64,000 bases of DNA. Origin: Chloroflexota bacterium. Lineage in GTDB: Bacteria > Chloroflexota > Limnocylindria > QHBO01. The position numbers and the translations under genes were made by a program. The notes beneath the pieces are model-generated. The model was not told the DNA's origin. It made no database searches and saw only the letters and a program-made list of their open reading frames with translations. Below are positions 1 to 9,116 of this stretch, in pieces; the first letter of the stretch is position 1, and the number at the start of each line of letters is the position of its first letter. Location: positions 20,325-84,324 of the forward strand of contig JACDEL010000002.1 of assembly GCA_013816405.1 (NCBI GenBank), given 5' to 3'.

Positions 1-1347
1 CTGGTGATCGGCCACCTGCTGCGGGTCGTTGAAGAAGACCATCAGGCCGTCGCCGGCGAAGTGCTCCACCGTCCCGCCGTTCGCGACGGCCAGCTCGCCG
101 ACCGCTTCGTGGTACTGCCGCAGCACCCCCAGCACCTCCTCTGGCTCGGCCTGCTCTGCGAAGGCCGTGAAGCCACGCAGATCGGCGAAGAGGGCGGTGA
201 TCTCGCGCCGGTGGCCGGCAAGCAGCTGCTCGCCCTCAGCGCTCGACAGCAGCTGGGCGGCCTGCGGGGCGTAGCGGGCCAGCTCCGTGCGCTGCCGGTC
301 GATCGTCTCGAACAGCCGGACGTTCTCGATGGCCAGCACGGCCTGGTCGGCGAACGTGCTCAGCAGGCTGATCTGGGAGGGGGTGAAGACCTCCACGTGC
401 CGTCGCCAGACAGAGAGGACGCCGATCGGCTCTCCATCGCGGAACATCGGGATCCCCAGCACTGTTCGAAAACCGGACAGGCGCTGCGCTTCCGCCAGCT
501 CATAGTCCGGATCGGCCAGGACGTCCTCGATCTGGATGGGTGCGCGTTCGAGCAGGGCACGACCCATGGCCGATCCTCGGCCCGGTGCGGGGACGAACCC
601 CATCATCAGCTCCCGGAAATCCTCTGGCACCTCCGCGCTGAAGACCCGTGCGCGAAACTCCCCGCCGATCTCGCGGGTGATGTTGCCCTGGTCGGCATGG
701 GAGAGACGGACGGCGTTGTCGAGCACCGACTGGAGCACCGCGTCCAGCTCGAAGGTCGAGCGGCTGATGGACTGCAGGACATTGCCAACCGCCGTCTCCC
801 GTTCAAGCGCCTCGTGGGTCTCCGCCAGCAGCCGACCCAGCCGGATCGCCACCGCCGCCTGATCGGCGAAGAGGCTGACGACCTCAATCTGCTCGTCGGT
901 GAAGGGCTCCACCCTGGTTCGGCCCAGGCCAAATGCGCCGATCACACCCTCGTCAGTGCGGATCGGCACGCCCAGCATGGTTCGCACGCCCCCTACCTGA
1001 TATCCACCCGCCTCGTATTCCGGGTCGGCTGCGAGGTCTGCAACGTGCACGGGCTCGCCGCTGAGAGCCACCCGGCCCACTACGGACGTTCGGCCGATTC
1101 GATCCGGGTGATCGCGTTCATATGCCCAGTGCTCGGGCGTGCCGCCGGTCGCCGCGGCAAATCGAAACAGATCGCCATCGCGCAAGAAGACGAATCCCAT
1201 CTCTGCCCGGCACAGCGCCGCGGCCTCCGCGGAGATGCGATCCAGGATCGGCTGGAGCTCGAAGCCGGCTCCGGCCACCGCGGCCAAGACGTGACCTACG
1301 GCCCCCAGGGCTTCCCGTTCGGAAGTGCGAGCCTCCTTTTCAGCCAT
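1..1347 (-). CDS. Tandem GAF domain protein with C-terminal class III adenylate/guanylate cyclase domain (3' end runs off the window)
   Basis: My reverse-strand translation from ATG at 1347 reads MAEKEARTSEREALGAVGHVLAAVAG...; two GAF-like segments (GVPIRTDEGVIGAFGLGRTRVEPFTDEQ and GIPMFRDGEPIGVLSVWRRHVEVFTPSQ), then cyclase motif REITALFADLRGFTAFAE...VEHFAGDGLMVFFNDP. Open at the window edge, so absent from the ORF track. Confidence 0.85.
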   Translation of the reverse strand, partial: MAEKEARTSEREALGAVGHVLAAVAGAGFELQPILDRISAEAAALCRAEMGFVFLRDGDLFRFAAATGGTPEHWAYERDHPDRIGRTSVVGRVALSGEPVHVADLAADPEYEAGGYQVGGVRTMLGVPIRTDEGVIGAFGLGRTRVEPFTDEQIEVVSLFADQAAVAIRLGRLLAETHEALERETAVGNVLQSISRSTFELDAVLQSVLDNAVRLSHADQGNITREIGGEFRARVFSAEVPEDFRELMMGFVPAPGRGSAMGRALLERAPIQIEDVLADPDYELAEAQRLSGFRTVLGIPMFRDGEPIGVLSVWRRHVEVFTPSQISLLSTFADQAVLAIENVRLFETIDRQRTELARYAPQAAQLLSSAEGEQLLAGHRREITALFADLRGFTAFAEQAEPEEVLGVLRQYHEAVGELAVANGGTVEHFAGDGLMVFFNDPQQVADHQ

Positions 1348-1789
1348 CCGTTTCGAGTGTTGCGTCCACCGAGAGCTCGACGTTCCCGGCCAGTGCCCGC
1401 GAGATCGGACAGCCGTCCTTCGTGCCCTCCGCAATCCGGTCGAACTCCTCGGGCGTGATCCCATGGACGTGACCGAGGACGGTGAGGGCGGAGCGCGTGA
1501 CCGTCCAGCCGCCGTCGATCTTGTCAAAGGTCACCTCGGCCTCGACATGCATCTCCTCCGGCGTATGGCCCGCCCGGCCCAGGTCGGCCGAGAAGGCCAT
1601 GGCAAAACAGGTGGCATGCGCGGCGGCGAGCAGCTCTTCTGGCGAGGTGCGGCCATCGGGCGCCTCGGTGCGCGACGCCCACGACACGGGCAGATCGGTG
1701 AAGGTGCCGGATGAGCCGGCGGTGACAGTGCCGTCGCCGGTGGCGAGCGGGCCCTGCCAGGTGACGGTGGCGGTGCGGACGGCGGCCAT
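1340..1789 (-). CDS. OsmC family peroxiredoxin-like protein
   Basis: MAAVRTATVTWQGPLATGDGTVTAGSSG...SPEELLAAAHATCFAMAFSADL...CPISRALAGNVELSVDATL; OsmC pattern; AGGAGG upstream of the start. Confidence 0.85.
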   Translation of the reverse strand: MAAVRTATVTWQGPLATGDGTVTAGSSGTFTDLPVSWASRTEAPDGRTSPEELLAAAHATCFAMAFSADLGRAGHTPEEMHVEAEVTFDKIDGGWTVTRSALTVLGHVHGITPEEFDRIAEGTKDGCPISRALAGNVELSVDATLETDG

Positions 1790-1844
1790 TGAATCGGTCC
1801 TCCTTGTATCCTGCGGGGACTTCAGCCTACCGCACGCAGGACCG

Positions 1845-2462
1845 ATGTCGAGCGCCGAGCCAAGCCTCCCCCGACCCATCCCCAGCATCCGCGGCGAGAT
1901 GGTCTACCTGCGCCCCGCCGAGCGGGACGACATCGACCTGTTCGTGCGCTGGTTTGCCGATGCCGAGACCACTCGCTACCTGGCCACGCGCGCCCCGTTC
2001 AGCAAGGCGATGGAGGAGCGCTGGTTCGACTCGATGCTCGAACAGCAGGGCAGGCGAAGCTACCACTTTGTCATCTGCCTGCTGGCCGACGATCGGGCGA
2101 TTGGCACCGCGGGCTTCCACCATGTGAACCAGGAGGACGGCAACGCCTCGTTCGGCATCAGCATCGGCGAGAAGGCGGAGTGGTCCAAGGGCTACGGGAC
2201 CGATGCGCTGCGCGCCATCTGCGACTTCGGCTTCGGGCAGCTACGCCTGGAACGGATCGAGCTGGACGTCTACGAGCCGAACCGGCGCGCCCAGCGCTCC
2301 TACGAGAAGGCCGGCTTCGTGAAGGAGGGAACGCTCCGCCACGCGCACTTCTCCGATGGGGCCTTCCACGATGTAGTGCGGATGTCCCTCCTGCGCGAGG
2401 AGTGGGCGTCGCAGCCACGCTCCCGGCCGTGGGACGAGCCGATCACCGACCACGGAGCGTAG
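1845..2462 (+). CDS. GNAT family N-acetyltransferase (RimJ/RimL-like)
   Basis: IRGEMVYLRPAERDDIDLFVRWFAD...GIGEKAEWSKGYGTDALRAICDFGFGQLRLERIELDVYEPNRRAQRSYEKAGFVKEG. Confidence 0.85.
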   Translation: MSSAEPSLPRPIPSIRGEMVYLRPAERDDIDLFVRWFADAETTRYLATRAPFSKAMEERWFDSMLEQQGRRSYHFVICLLADDRAIGTAGFHHVNQEDGNASFGISIGEKAEWSKGYGTDALRAICDFGFGQLRLERIELDVYEPNRRAQRSYEKAGFVKEGTLRHAHFSDGAFHDVVRMSLLREEWASQPRSRPWDEPITDHGA

Positions 2463-3452
2463 GTGTTCGAGCTGCGTCGCGACCCGGTCACCGGCTGGTG
2501 GTCGGCGATCGTCACGGACCGGACCTTCGAGCACGCCTCGTTCGTCGTGCAGGCAACCCCGATCGAGGGGACCCACTGCCGGCACTGTGACGACGACCCA
2601 ACGCCCTCCGCGGACGCCGCGGAGGAGACCGCCATCCGGCGCGTCACGCTCCGCCAGGACGCCTTCCACCGGATCGACACCGGCCAGGAGCGGACCGGCC
2701 AGCTCTCCGTCGAGCAGGCGATGGCCGCGAGTGGCTCGTGGGAGATCCTGGTCGCGCCGCGCGAGCACCACGAGCGCCTGGCCGATGCCCCGCCACGACT
2801 CGCGGTGAACCTGCTGCGGGCCCTGCGCGACACGATGCGCGAGATGGCCGCCGAGCCGCGGCCCGACGACGAGCCTCGCTACATCCAGGCCGTGCAGAGC
2901 TACGGCATGCAGGCCGGCTCGCGGAGCAGCCATCTGAACATGGAGCTGTACTCGATCCCGCAGGTCCCCCACTGGGTGGCCGAGGAGATCGGTGGGGGCG
3001 CTCGATACGTCATCAAGACGCGCTCCTGCGTGTGGTGCAGCCTCGCCCGGAGCGAAGAGGAATCGGGGGAGCGACTCGTCCTGGCCGAGGAGCGCTTCGT
3101 GGTCTTCGCGCCTGCCGCCAGCCGCTCGGCATTTGAGCTGATGATCGTGCCGCGCGCGCACGCCGCCGACTTCACAACGCTCGACGATGACGACATCGCG
3201 GCGGCCACCGCCACCCTGCAGCGGACCCTGGGTGCGCTCGATGCCCTGGGCGACCCTCCGTACAACCTGTTCCTGCACACGGCTCCCGTCGGGGAGCGAC
3301 TGGACGAGACCTTCCACTGGCACTGGGAGGTCCATCCGCGACTGCGCGTGATCGCCGGGCTCGAGCGCGCGACCGCGCTCGCGGTCAACCCGGCGGCACC
3401 GGAATACGCGGCCGGCCTGCTGCGTGAGCACCTTGGCAAGGGGAGCGTGTAA
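2463..3452 (+). CDS. Galactose-1-phosphate uridylyltransferase-like protein (GTG start)
   Basis: Two CxxC pairs (HCRHCDDDPTP, CVWCSLARSEEES), FHWHWEVHPRL and overall GalT layout; the expected HPH nucleophile region reads SHLNMELYSIPQVP. Confidence 0.7.
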   Translation: MFELRRDPVTGWWSAIVTDRTFEHASFVVQATPIEGTHCRHCDDDPTPSADAAEETAIRRVTLRQDAFHRIDTGQERTGQLSVEQAMAASGSWEILVAPREHHERLADAPPRLAVNLLRALRDTMREMAAEPRPDDEPRYIQAVQSYGMQAGSRSSHLNMELYSIPQVPHWVAEEIGGGARYVIKTRSCVWCSLARSEEESGERLVLAEERFVVFAPAASRSAFELMIVPRAHAADFTTLDDDDIAAATATLQRTLGALDALGDPPYNLFLHTAPVGERLDETFHWHWEVHPRLRVIAGLERATALAVNPAAPEYAAGLLREHLGKGSV

Positions 3453-3523
3453 CAGGTGCCTGCCGAGCGGCGTCCACAGCACCAATGGCGCTTGCATCAC
3501 GGCTCGCATGGCGTTCCGCGGAG

Positions 3524-4066
3524 ATGACTGTTCCGCGGGACGGCTCCGACGCGCGCAAGGCCGAGTTCGATCGGATCTTCACGGAATACTCGGCGCCCAT
3601 CTACAACTACGTATTGCGTATGGTGGGTGACCCGGATCGGGCGGCTGACATCGCGCAGGACACCTTCATCAAGGCGTACCGCAAGCTTGACACCCTGACC
3701 GATGCCTCCTCGACCCGCTCCTGGCTCTACCGGATCGCTACCAACACCGCGATCGACGAGATGCGCCGCCGCCGGAACGTCGTCAGGCTGGATGCCGACG
3801 AGGACCGCCCGGTCGAGCAGGCGGACGGCGGTCCCGGCCCGGAGACCCAGGTGCTGAGCGGCCTCATGGACGAGCGCATCAGTCGCGCCCTGCTCCATCT
3901 GAAGCCAAACCACCGACAGTGCCTGATCCTGTCGGACGTGGAGGACATGAGCGCGGTGCAGATCGGCGAGGTGATGGGCATGTCGAATGGCGCGGTGCGT
4001 GTCCTGCTGTGCCGCGCCCGGGGTGAGATGCGCCGCAGGCTGGCGGCGGAGGGCCTGGTCCGATGA
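3524..4066 (+). CDS. ECF sigma-70 family RNA polymerase sigma factor
   Basis: FDRIFTEYSAPIYNYVLRMVGDPDRAADIAQDTFIKAYRKLDTLTD...LKPNHRQCLILSDVEDMSAVQIGEVMGMSNGAVRVLLCRARGEMRRRL; start could also be 3485. Confidence 0.85.
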   Translation: MTVPRDGSDARKAEFDRIFTEYSAPIYNYVLRMVGDPDRAADIAQDTFIKAYRKLDTLTDASSTRSWLYRIATNTAIDEMRRRRNVVRLDADEDRPVEQADGGPGPETQVLSGLMDERISRALLHLKPNHRQCLILSDVEDMSAVQIGEVMGMSNGAVRVLLCRARGEMRRRLAAEGLVR

Positions 4067-5652
4067 GACTCCGTGGCAACCACGTCGACGAGCTGATCAG
4101 CGCATCGCTGACCGGCGACCTGACCGACGCGGAGCGCGTCGAGCTGGACTCCCATCTCGTTCGCTGCGAGACATGTCGCAACACCCTCGCCGCCTTCACC
4201 GCCGAACGCAGCATCCTGTCCGGATTGCCAGTTGCGGAGCCGCCTCGCGACCTCGGGGCGCGGGTTCGCAGTGGGATCGAGTCCGGTCGGCTCGCCCCGT
4301 GGTGGCGCCGGCCGGTGGGTCTGATCGCCATCGGCGCCTCGGCGGCAGTGGTTGCCGCCGCCATCCTCGCCGTCGTTGTCTTCCAGAACCTCGATCTGGG
4401 CCCGGTTGGGCAAGCGAGCGGATCGCCGAAGGCATCTGTCTCGGCCGCTCCCTCCAGCAGTGCCGTCGCGTCAGTCGCCCCCAGCGTCGGGCCTACCACT
4501 GCGCCAACCTTCCTGGGACCGGGCGGGCTCGGGTATCTCTCCCTGACGGGCGCACCCCTCGAGGCATTGCGCCTGTCGTTCATCGCCGATGCGACTGGCG
4601 CCTCGGTGGATGCCGGCACGGTCTCCGGCCCGCCGATTGCCGCCGCCCTCTCGCCTGACGGCCAGTGGCTGGCATACATCACCCAGAAGGGAGAGACCGG
4701 AGCCAACGAAGTCTGGGCCCTTCACCTGAACGATGGAAAGATCACGCATTTGGGCTGCTCCTCGGCCGCGCCGTTCACGAATCGGCTCGCCTGGTCGCCC
4801 GACAGCCGGTACCTGGCCTACACCCTGGTCGGCGTCGACCTGGGCGCCGATGCGGGTTGCGAGAAGCCGACCGATGGCGCCGACGCTTGGCTGTTCGATA
4901 CGTCCACGGGGCAACGATCGAACTTCAGCAACCGGGGTAACGCGTACGCGGCGGACTTCGAGCCTATGAGCGTCGCCGATGTCCCAGTGCTCTGGGTGAG
5001 CATCGCTTCCGAGACCCCCGGGAGTGGCGCATTCGGGGTAGGAGCGGACATCAACGGCGCAGGACTGAGCAACATCTTCCTTCCGCTCTTCTCGCCGGAC
5101 GGCAGCCGTGCGATCTTCTGGAGCGGGACGATGACCTCGAATGGCGGATCGTGGCACTTCTCAGTGGGCGGGATGCCGCAACTTTCCGGTGATTTCCGGG
5201 CCGCAGGCCCTGCCTCCCCGTGGGTCGGGACGCCACTCTTCACGGACCTGACGCCGGTTGGCGGTGAGGCGTTCGCATCCGGCGACTTCGCGTGGGGTCC
5301 CGATAACGATCATCTCGCCTTTTGGGATGGTGCCTGGACGGGTACACCGCAGAGTGCTGACGGAACCTATCCGAACCAGGCTGATGCCTACGTCGGCAGC
5401 TTCAGCAGTGGCCTTTTGAGCAGCGCCTCTGCGCTGGCCCTCGTCCGACCCGCTGATGCGTACCTTGTCGCCATCGCGTTCGCCCAGGACGGAACCTCGG
5501 TCGCGGTAACCCTCGGCCTCCCTTCTGCGGGCATCGGGGATCCCCCATCCGCTCTCCTTCAGATCGTTCCGCTGGACGGCAGCGCGCCGCATGGCATCGG
5601 CGGAGGCACGGACGCGCCGCCGTGGAACGGGCCGGCGGTCTACGGGTATTGA
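4063..5652 (+). CDS. Anti-sigma factor: zinc-finger N-terminus, one TM helix, extracytoplasmic TolB/PD40-like beta-propeller
   Basis: ZAS-like HLVRCETCRNTL, TM segment LIAIGASAAVVAAAILAVVVF, repeated LSPDGQWLAYIT / WSPDSRYLAYTL / FSPDGSRAIFW / WGPDNDHLAFWDG blades; overlaps the ECF gene by 4 bp. Confidence 0.8.
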   Translation: MRLRGNHVDELISASLTGDLTDAERVELDSHLVRCETCRNTLAAFTAERSILSGLPVAEPPRDLGARVRSGIESGRLAPWWRRPVGLIAIGASAAVVAAAILAVVVFQNLDLGPVGQASGSPKASVSAAPSSSAVASVAPSVGPTTAPTFLGPGGLGYLSLTGAPLEALRLSFIADATGASVDAGTVSGPPIAAALSPDGQWLAYITQKGETGANEVWALHLNDGKITHLGCSSAAPFTNRLAWSPDSRYLAYTLVGVDLGADAGCEKPTDGADAWLFDTSTGQRSNFSNRGNAYAADFEPMSVADVPVLWVSIASETPGSGAFGVGADINGAGLSNIFLPLFSPDGSRAIFWSGTMTSNGGSWHFSVGGMPQLSGDFRAAGPASPWVGTPLFTDLTPVGGEAFASGDFAWGPDNDHLAFWDGAWTGTPQSADGTYPNQADAYVGSFSSGLLSSASALALVRPADAYLVAIAFAQDGTSVAVTLGLPSAGIGDPPSALLQIVPLDGSAPHGIGGGTDAPPWNGPAVYGY

Positions 5653-5700
5653 CCCGGGGATCGGGTGCGCGGTCAACCCATCGGGCTACACTCGGGCGCA

Positions 5701-6240
5701 ATGAGCGAACGGCAGATCCTCGACGCGGATGAGCTGCGACGCGCGCTTACCCGGATCGCCCACGAGATCGTCGAGCGCAACGGCGGAACCGATGAGCTGG
5801 TGCTCGTGGGCGTGCGCAGCCGCGGGGTGCCGCTGGCGCGACGGTTAGCGGGCCTGATCGAGCAGCACGAGGGTGTGAGCCTGCCGGTCGGGGCACTCGA
5901 CATCAGCTTCTACCGCGACGACCTGACCAAGGTGGCGCATGCGCCGATCGTCAAGAAGACCCAGGCGATGCCGGAGATCGCCGGGCAGACGGTCGTCCTG
6001 GTCGACGATGTTCTCTTCACCGGCCGCACGGTGCGGGCCGCGCTGGATGCCCTGACGGACCACGGGCGGCCGCGGGCGGTGCGGCTGGCGGTCATCATCG
6101 ACCGCGGCCACCGCGAGCTTCCGATCCGCCCCGACCACGTCGGCAAGAACCTGCCGACCTCGCGCGAGGAGATCGTCCACGTCCGAGTGATGGAGAACGA
6201 CGGCAGCGACGAGGTTGTGCTCGAGCGAACTGGCGACTAG
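5701..6240 (+). CDS. pyrR: Bifunctional pyr operon regulator / uracil phosphoribosyltransferase PyrR
   Basis: [80 protein letters not shown]. Confidence 0.93.
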   Translation: MSERQILDADELRRALTRIAHEIVERNGGTDELVLVGVRSRGVPLARRLAGLIEQHEGVSLPVGALDISFYRDDLTKVAHAPIVKKTQAMPEIAGQTVVLVDDVLFTGRTVRAALDALTDHGRPRAVRLAVIIDRGHRELPIRPDHVGKNLPTSREEIVHVRVMENDGSDEVVLERTGD

Positions 6241-6626
6241 GCGACCTCGCCGCGCTCTAACGCCTCCCAGTATTCACGCCAGCCGCCGAACGATGTGATC
6301 TCGCGCTGGCCGCCGGTCATCGCCTCGGGAAAGAGGATGCCGTCCACCCAGCGGCCGTCGGAGAGCTCGATCGGTCCTCTGTAGAGTCCAGGCGGTTCCC
6401 CCGCCTCGACCCGGGCCCAGACCTCGTCGGGGAGCCGGTAGATCTCGCCCGGGACCGAGATTCCGCCCCGCTCGGCTCGGTACATCCCCGGATGGAGGTC
6501 GCCGATCGAGAAGATCCGGTACTTCGGGGCGGTTCGGAACTCACCCAGGAACTCAGCGCCGTCCAGGTTGTCGTGCAGCTTCAACCCTCGCATGAGGGTC
6601 CCGTTCACGAAGAGTTCGAGGGCCAT
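6237..6626 (-). CDS. Standalone allophanate hydrolase C-terminal-like / gamma-glutamylcyclotransferase-fold protein
   Basis: [50 protein letters not shown]...[44 protein letters not shown]. Confidence 0.65.
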   Translation of the reverse strand: MALELFVNGTLMRGLKLHDNLDGAEFLGEFRTAPKYRIFSIGDLHPGMYRAERGGISVPGEIYRLPDEVWARVEAGEPPGLYRGPIELSDGRWVDGILFPEAMTGGQREITSFGGWREYWEALERGEVA

Positions 6627-6695
6627 CTCCCCTCCTTGGCTGAGGCTGCGACCGGGCCCTCGAGGGACCCGGCCGCATTGAACGGGAGAATGCGG

Positions 6696-8315
6696 TCAGG
6701 CCGCCCGCTCCTCCTCGGTTGGCGGCGTGGTGACGGCCCTCATGAGGTCCGAGGCCCCGACTCCGCCCTCGCGCATGGCCACGATCCAGATCACGACGCC
6801 AGCCAGCAGGTAGCCGATCCACACCTCGTTTGGTGCTCGCACGCTGAAGCCGTCAGTGAACTGGAAGATCAACCCGGCCGGGTCGTGCATCAGGCCGACG
6901 GCCGCAAGAACCGCCGCTGCCACGCAATAGAAGATGGCCCGCGAGTAGGCCTTATCAATGATGAAGACGGCGATCGCCCCCAGCATCAACCCCGCGAGCA
7001 CGGCGCCGGACCCGAGGATGGCCATCCCCTGGTAGACGACGCCGTTGCCATTCAGCGCGTCCATGATCGACCCGGCGTTCGTGCCGGCAGCGGCCAGGGA
7101 GTTGTCGATCTGGGTCTGCGCCCATTGCGCGATGTTCGGCACCAGGGCCAGCACGATCGCCGGCGCGTGCCGAGCGACCGATGTCTGGAACGCCTGTGCG
7201 CCGATCACCAGCCCAATGAACAGCAGGATCGGGAAGAGGGCCGCACCGGGGATCACGGCAAGGAAGAAGCTGACGAGTCCGGTGAAGCAGATCAGCGCGA
7301 TGACGACGCCGGTCGCCAGCGAGTAGCCGATCCGACCACCGACGGCCTTCCAACCGGGATGGCCAATGTAGACGGCCGGCGGGAAGGGGCTTCCCAGGAA
7401 GGACCCGACCACCGCTCCCAGGCCATCGGCCAGCAGGATGGAGCGGAGGCTGTAGTTGTCACCGGCCGCCGAGGCGCTCTCGACGTTGTTCATCCCCTCA
7501 GTGAAGTTGTAGACGCCCAGAGGTATCGCCGTGGCCAGCAGCGGGGCTGCGTCGGAGAGGCCCGAGATCACCTCCGTGCCGAAGACCGGCAGGTGGATCC
7601 CAAATTGCTGGAAGGAGTCACTCACCTGCTGCGGGTCGAGCCCCTGCCAACCAAAGACGGCGTACGACAGCCAGCCGAGCGCCGTGCCGACCACGATTGC
7701 CGCCAGCCCGCCCGGAATCCCGAACGGAAGGCGCACCCCGCCCGTCCAGGAGAGCAGGATGATGGCGAAAGTGGCGAGGGCGATCCACGCCGCCGTGAAC
7801 ATCTGGAACGCCGCGGCCATGCTGATGAACGCGATCGAGATGCCGGCCAGCGTGCCGAGCATCGCCGCGCGCGGGGTGTAGGCACGAATGGTGGGGCCGA
7901 TGAAGGCGCCGATCAGCACCACCACCCCGATGAAGAAGGCCCATGCCAAGCCCGCCTCGTAGGCCTGCATCACGTCGCCGGTCTTGATGACGACTGGCAG
8001 CATGATCACGAAGGTCACGAAGAAGTAGTGCGGCACGCTCGGGCCATAGGGCATGGCGGCGACCGTGTCGCGGCCTTCCTTCTGGGACAGCCGATACGCG
8101 AGATACGCGTACCAGATGTTGCCGAGCGGCAGTGCGATGGCGAGCGCCGGCAGGATGCGCCCGAAGACGATGGTGTCCGGGTCGAGCTTGATGACGAACA
8201 GCATCAGCCCTGACAGGACCAGCACGTTGAGCAGGACGTTGGTCCCCAGCCCGAAGAAGGCGTTCCAGTCGCCCGGAACCCACAGCTTCGGCTTGTATTC
8301 ACTATTGGCTGTCAT
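6696..8315 (-). CDS. NCS2/AzgA-like purine/pyrimidine-type permease
   Basis: 539 aa polytopic protein; MPYGPSVPHYFF, AIPLGVYNFTEGMNNVESASAAGDNYSLRSILLADGLGAVVGSFLGSPFPPAVYIGHPGWKAVGGRIGYS resembles the NCS2 core. Confidence 0.75.
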   Translation of the reverse strand: MTANSEYKPKLWVPGDWNAFFGLGTNVLLNVLVLSGLMLFVIKLDPDTIVFGRILPALAIALPLGNIWYAYLAYRLSQKEGRDTVAAMPYGPSVPHYFFVTFVIMLPVVIKTGDVMQAYEAGLAWAFFIGVVVLIGAFIGPTIRAYTPRAAMLGTLAGISIAFISMAAAFQMFTAAWIALATFAIILLSWTGGVRLPFGIPGGLAAIVVGTALGWLSYAVFGWQGLDPQQVSDSFQQFGIHLPVFGTEVISGLSDAAPLLATAIPLGVYNFTEGMNNVESASAAGDNYSLRSILLADGLGAVVGSFLGSPFPPAVYIGHPGWKAVGGRIGYSLATGVVIALICFTGLVSFFLAVIPGAALFPILLFIGLVIGAQAFQTSVARHAPAIVLALVPNIAQWAQTQIDNSLAAAGTNAGSIMDALNGNGVVYQGMAILGSGAVLAGLMLGAIAVFIIDKAYSRAIFYCVAAAVLAAVGLMHDPAGLIFQFTDGFSVRAPNEVWIGYLLAGVVIWIVAMREGGVGASDLMRAVTTPPTEEERAA

Positions 8316-8407
8316 TGGTTCTCCTCTACCCTCCTTCCCCCTTGACGATCGACGCGGGTCTTACGGCGGATGGCTGACGGCGGCGTCGGGCATCAGTTCC
8401 TCCGGCG

Positions 8408-9097
8408 TCAGGCGGAGGCGCCGGCCATCGCCGGCTTGCCGAGTGCCTCGAGAAAGGCGGCGGAGTCGCTGACCCAGCCGAAGATGCCGCCCTGGGCCTT
8501 GATCATCTCCAGCGCGACGCGCTGGAACTCGGGGAAGTAGGACGCGACCGCGTCAGACAGCACGCAGACGTCGTAGCCGCGATCGTTCGCTTCGCGCACC
8601 GTGGTCTGCACGCAGACCTCGGTCGTCACCCCGCAGGCGATGATTCGCTCGATCCCCTTCATCTTCAGGATGGTGTCGAGGTCGGTCGCGTAGAACGCCC
8701 CCTTGCCGGGCTTGTCGACGACCGGCTCGCCCTCAATCGGGTAGACCTCCTCGACGATGTCATGGCCGTGCGAGCCGCGGACGAGGAGGCGGCCCATCGG
8801 TCCTTCGTCGCCGATGTGGATCGAGGGATTGCCACGCTCGTACTTGGCGCGCGGCAGGTCGGAGAGGTCGGGGCGGTGGCCCTCGCGCGTGTGGATCACG
8901 AAGATTCCAGCCTCGCGGCTGGCCTTGAGAACGCGCTGTGCCGCCGGGAGCGCCGCCAGCAGGAACGACGTGTCGTTGCCGAGGGACTCACCGAAGCCGC
9001 CGGGGTACACGAAGTCGCGCTGGAAGTCGATCATCAGCAGCGCGGTCTTCTTGGGATCGAATTCGAAGTCGTACGGTTCCGCCTTCATGCTCAGCAT
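8408..9097 (-). CDS. Isochorismatase-family cysteine hydrolase, biuret-hydrolase-like
   Basis: D-K-C triad: ALLMIDFQRDFV, VVDKPGKGAFYATDLD, IIACGVTTEVCVQTTVREANDRGY; HTREGHRPDLSDLP and KAQGGIFGWVSDSAAFLEAL recall BiuH-type proteins. Confidence 0.8.
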   Translation of the reverse strand: MLSMKAEPYDFEFDPKKTALLMIDFQRDFVYPGGFGESLGNDTSFLLAALPAAQRVLKASREAGIFVIHTREGHRPDLSDLPRAKYERGNPSIHIGDEGPMGRLLVRGSHGHDIVEEVYPIEGEPVVDKPGKGAFYATDLDTILKMKGIERIIACGVTTEVCVQTTVREANDRGYDVCVLSDAVASYFPEFQRVALEMIKAQGGIFGWVSDSAAFLEALGKPAMAGASA

Positions 9098-9116
9098 GCG
9101 TTGACTTGGACCTCCT

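Noticed and set aside
4-1458. 484-aa plus-strand ORF
   Set aside because: Shadow ORF antisense to a clear GAF-GAF-cyclase coding frame; low-complexity Arg/Pro/His-rich translation typical of high-GC antisense frames.
2241-3509. 422-aa minus-strand ORF opposite GNAT/GalT
   Set aside because: Antisense of recognised coding regions; no recognisable domain.
5641-5700. PyrR RNA site upstream of pyrR
   Set aside because: No GUCCNGNGAGG-like element; the sequence suggests a leaderless start instead.
6492-8213. 573-aa plus-strand ORF
   Set aside because: Antisense to the NCS2 permease; composition (D/E/R/H/Q-rich, no domain) indicates a GC-driven shadow ORF.
8408-9097. Definite naming as biuret hydrolase (biuH)
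   Set aside because: Motif resemblance is strong, but isochorismatase-family substrate specificity cannot be fixed from sequence by eye, so the symbol was left blank.
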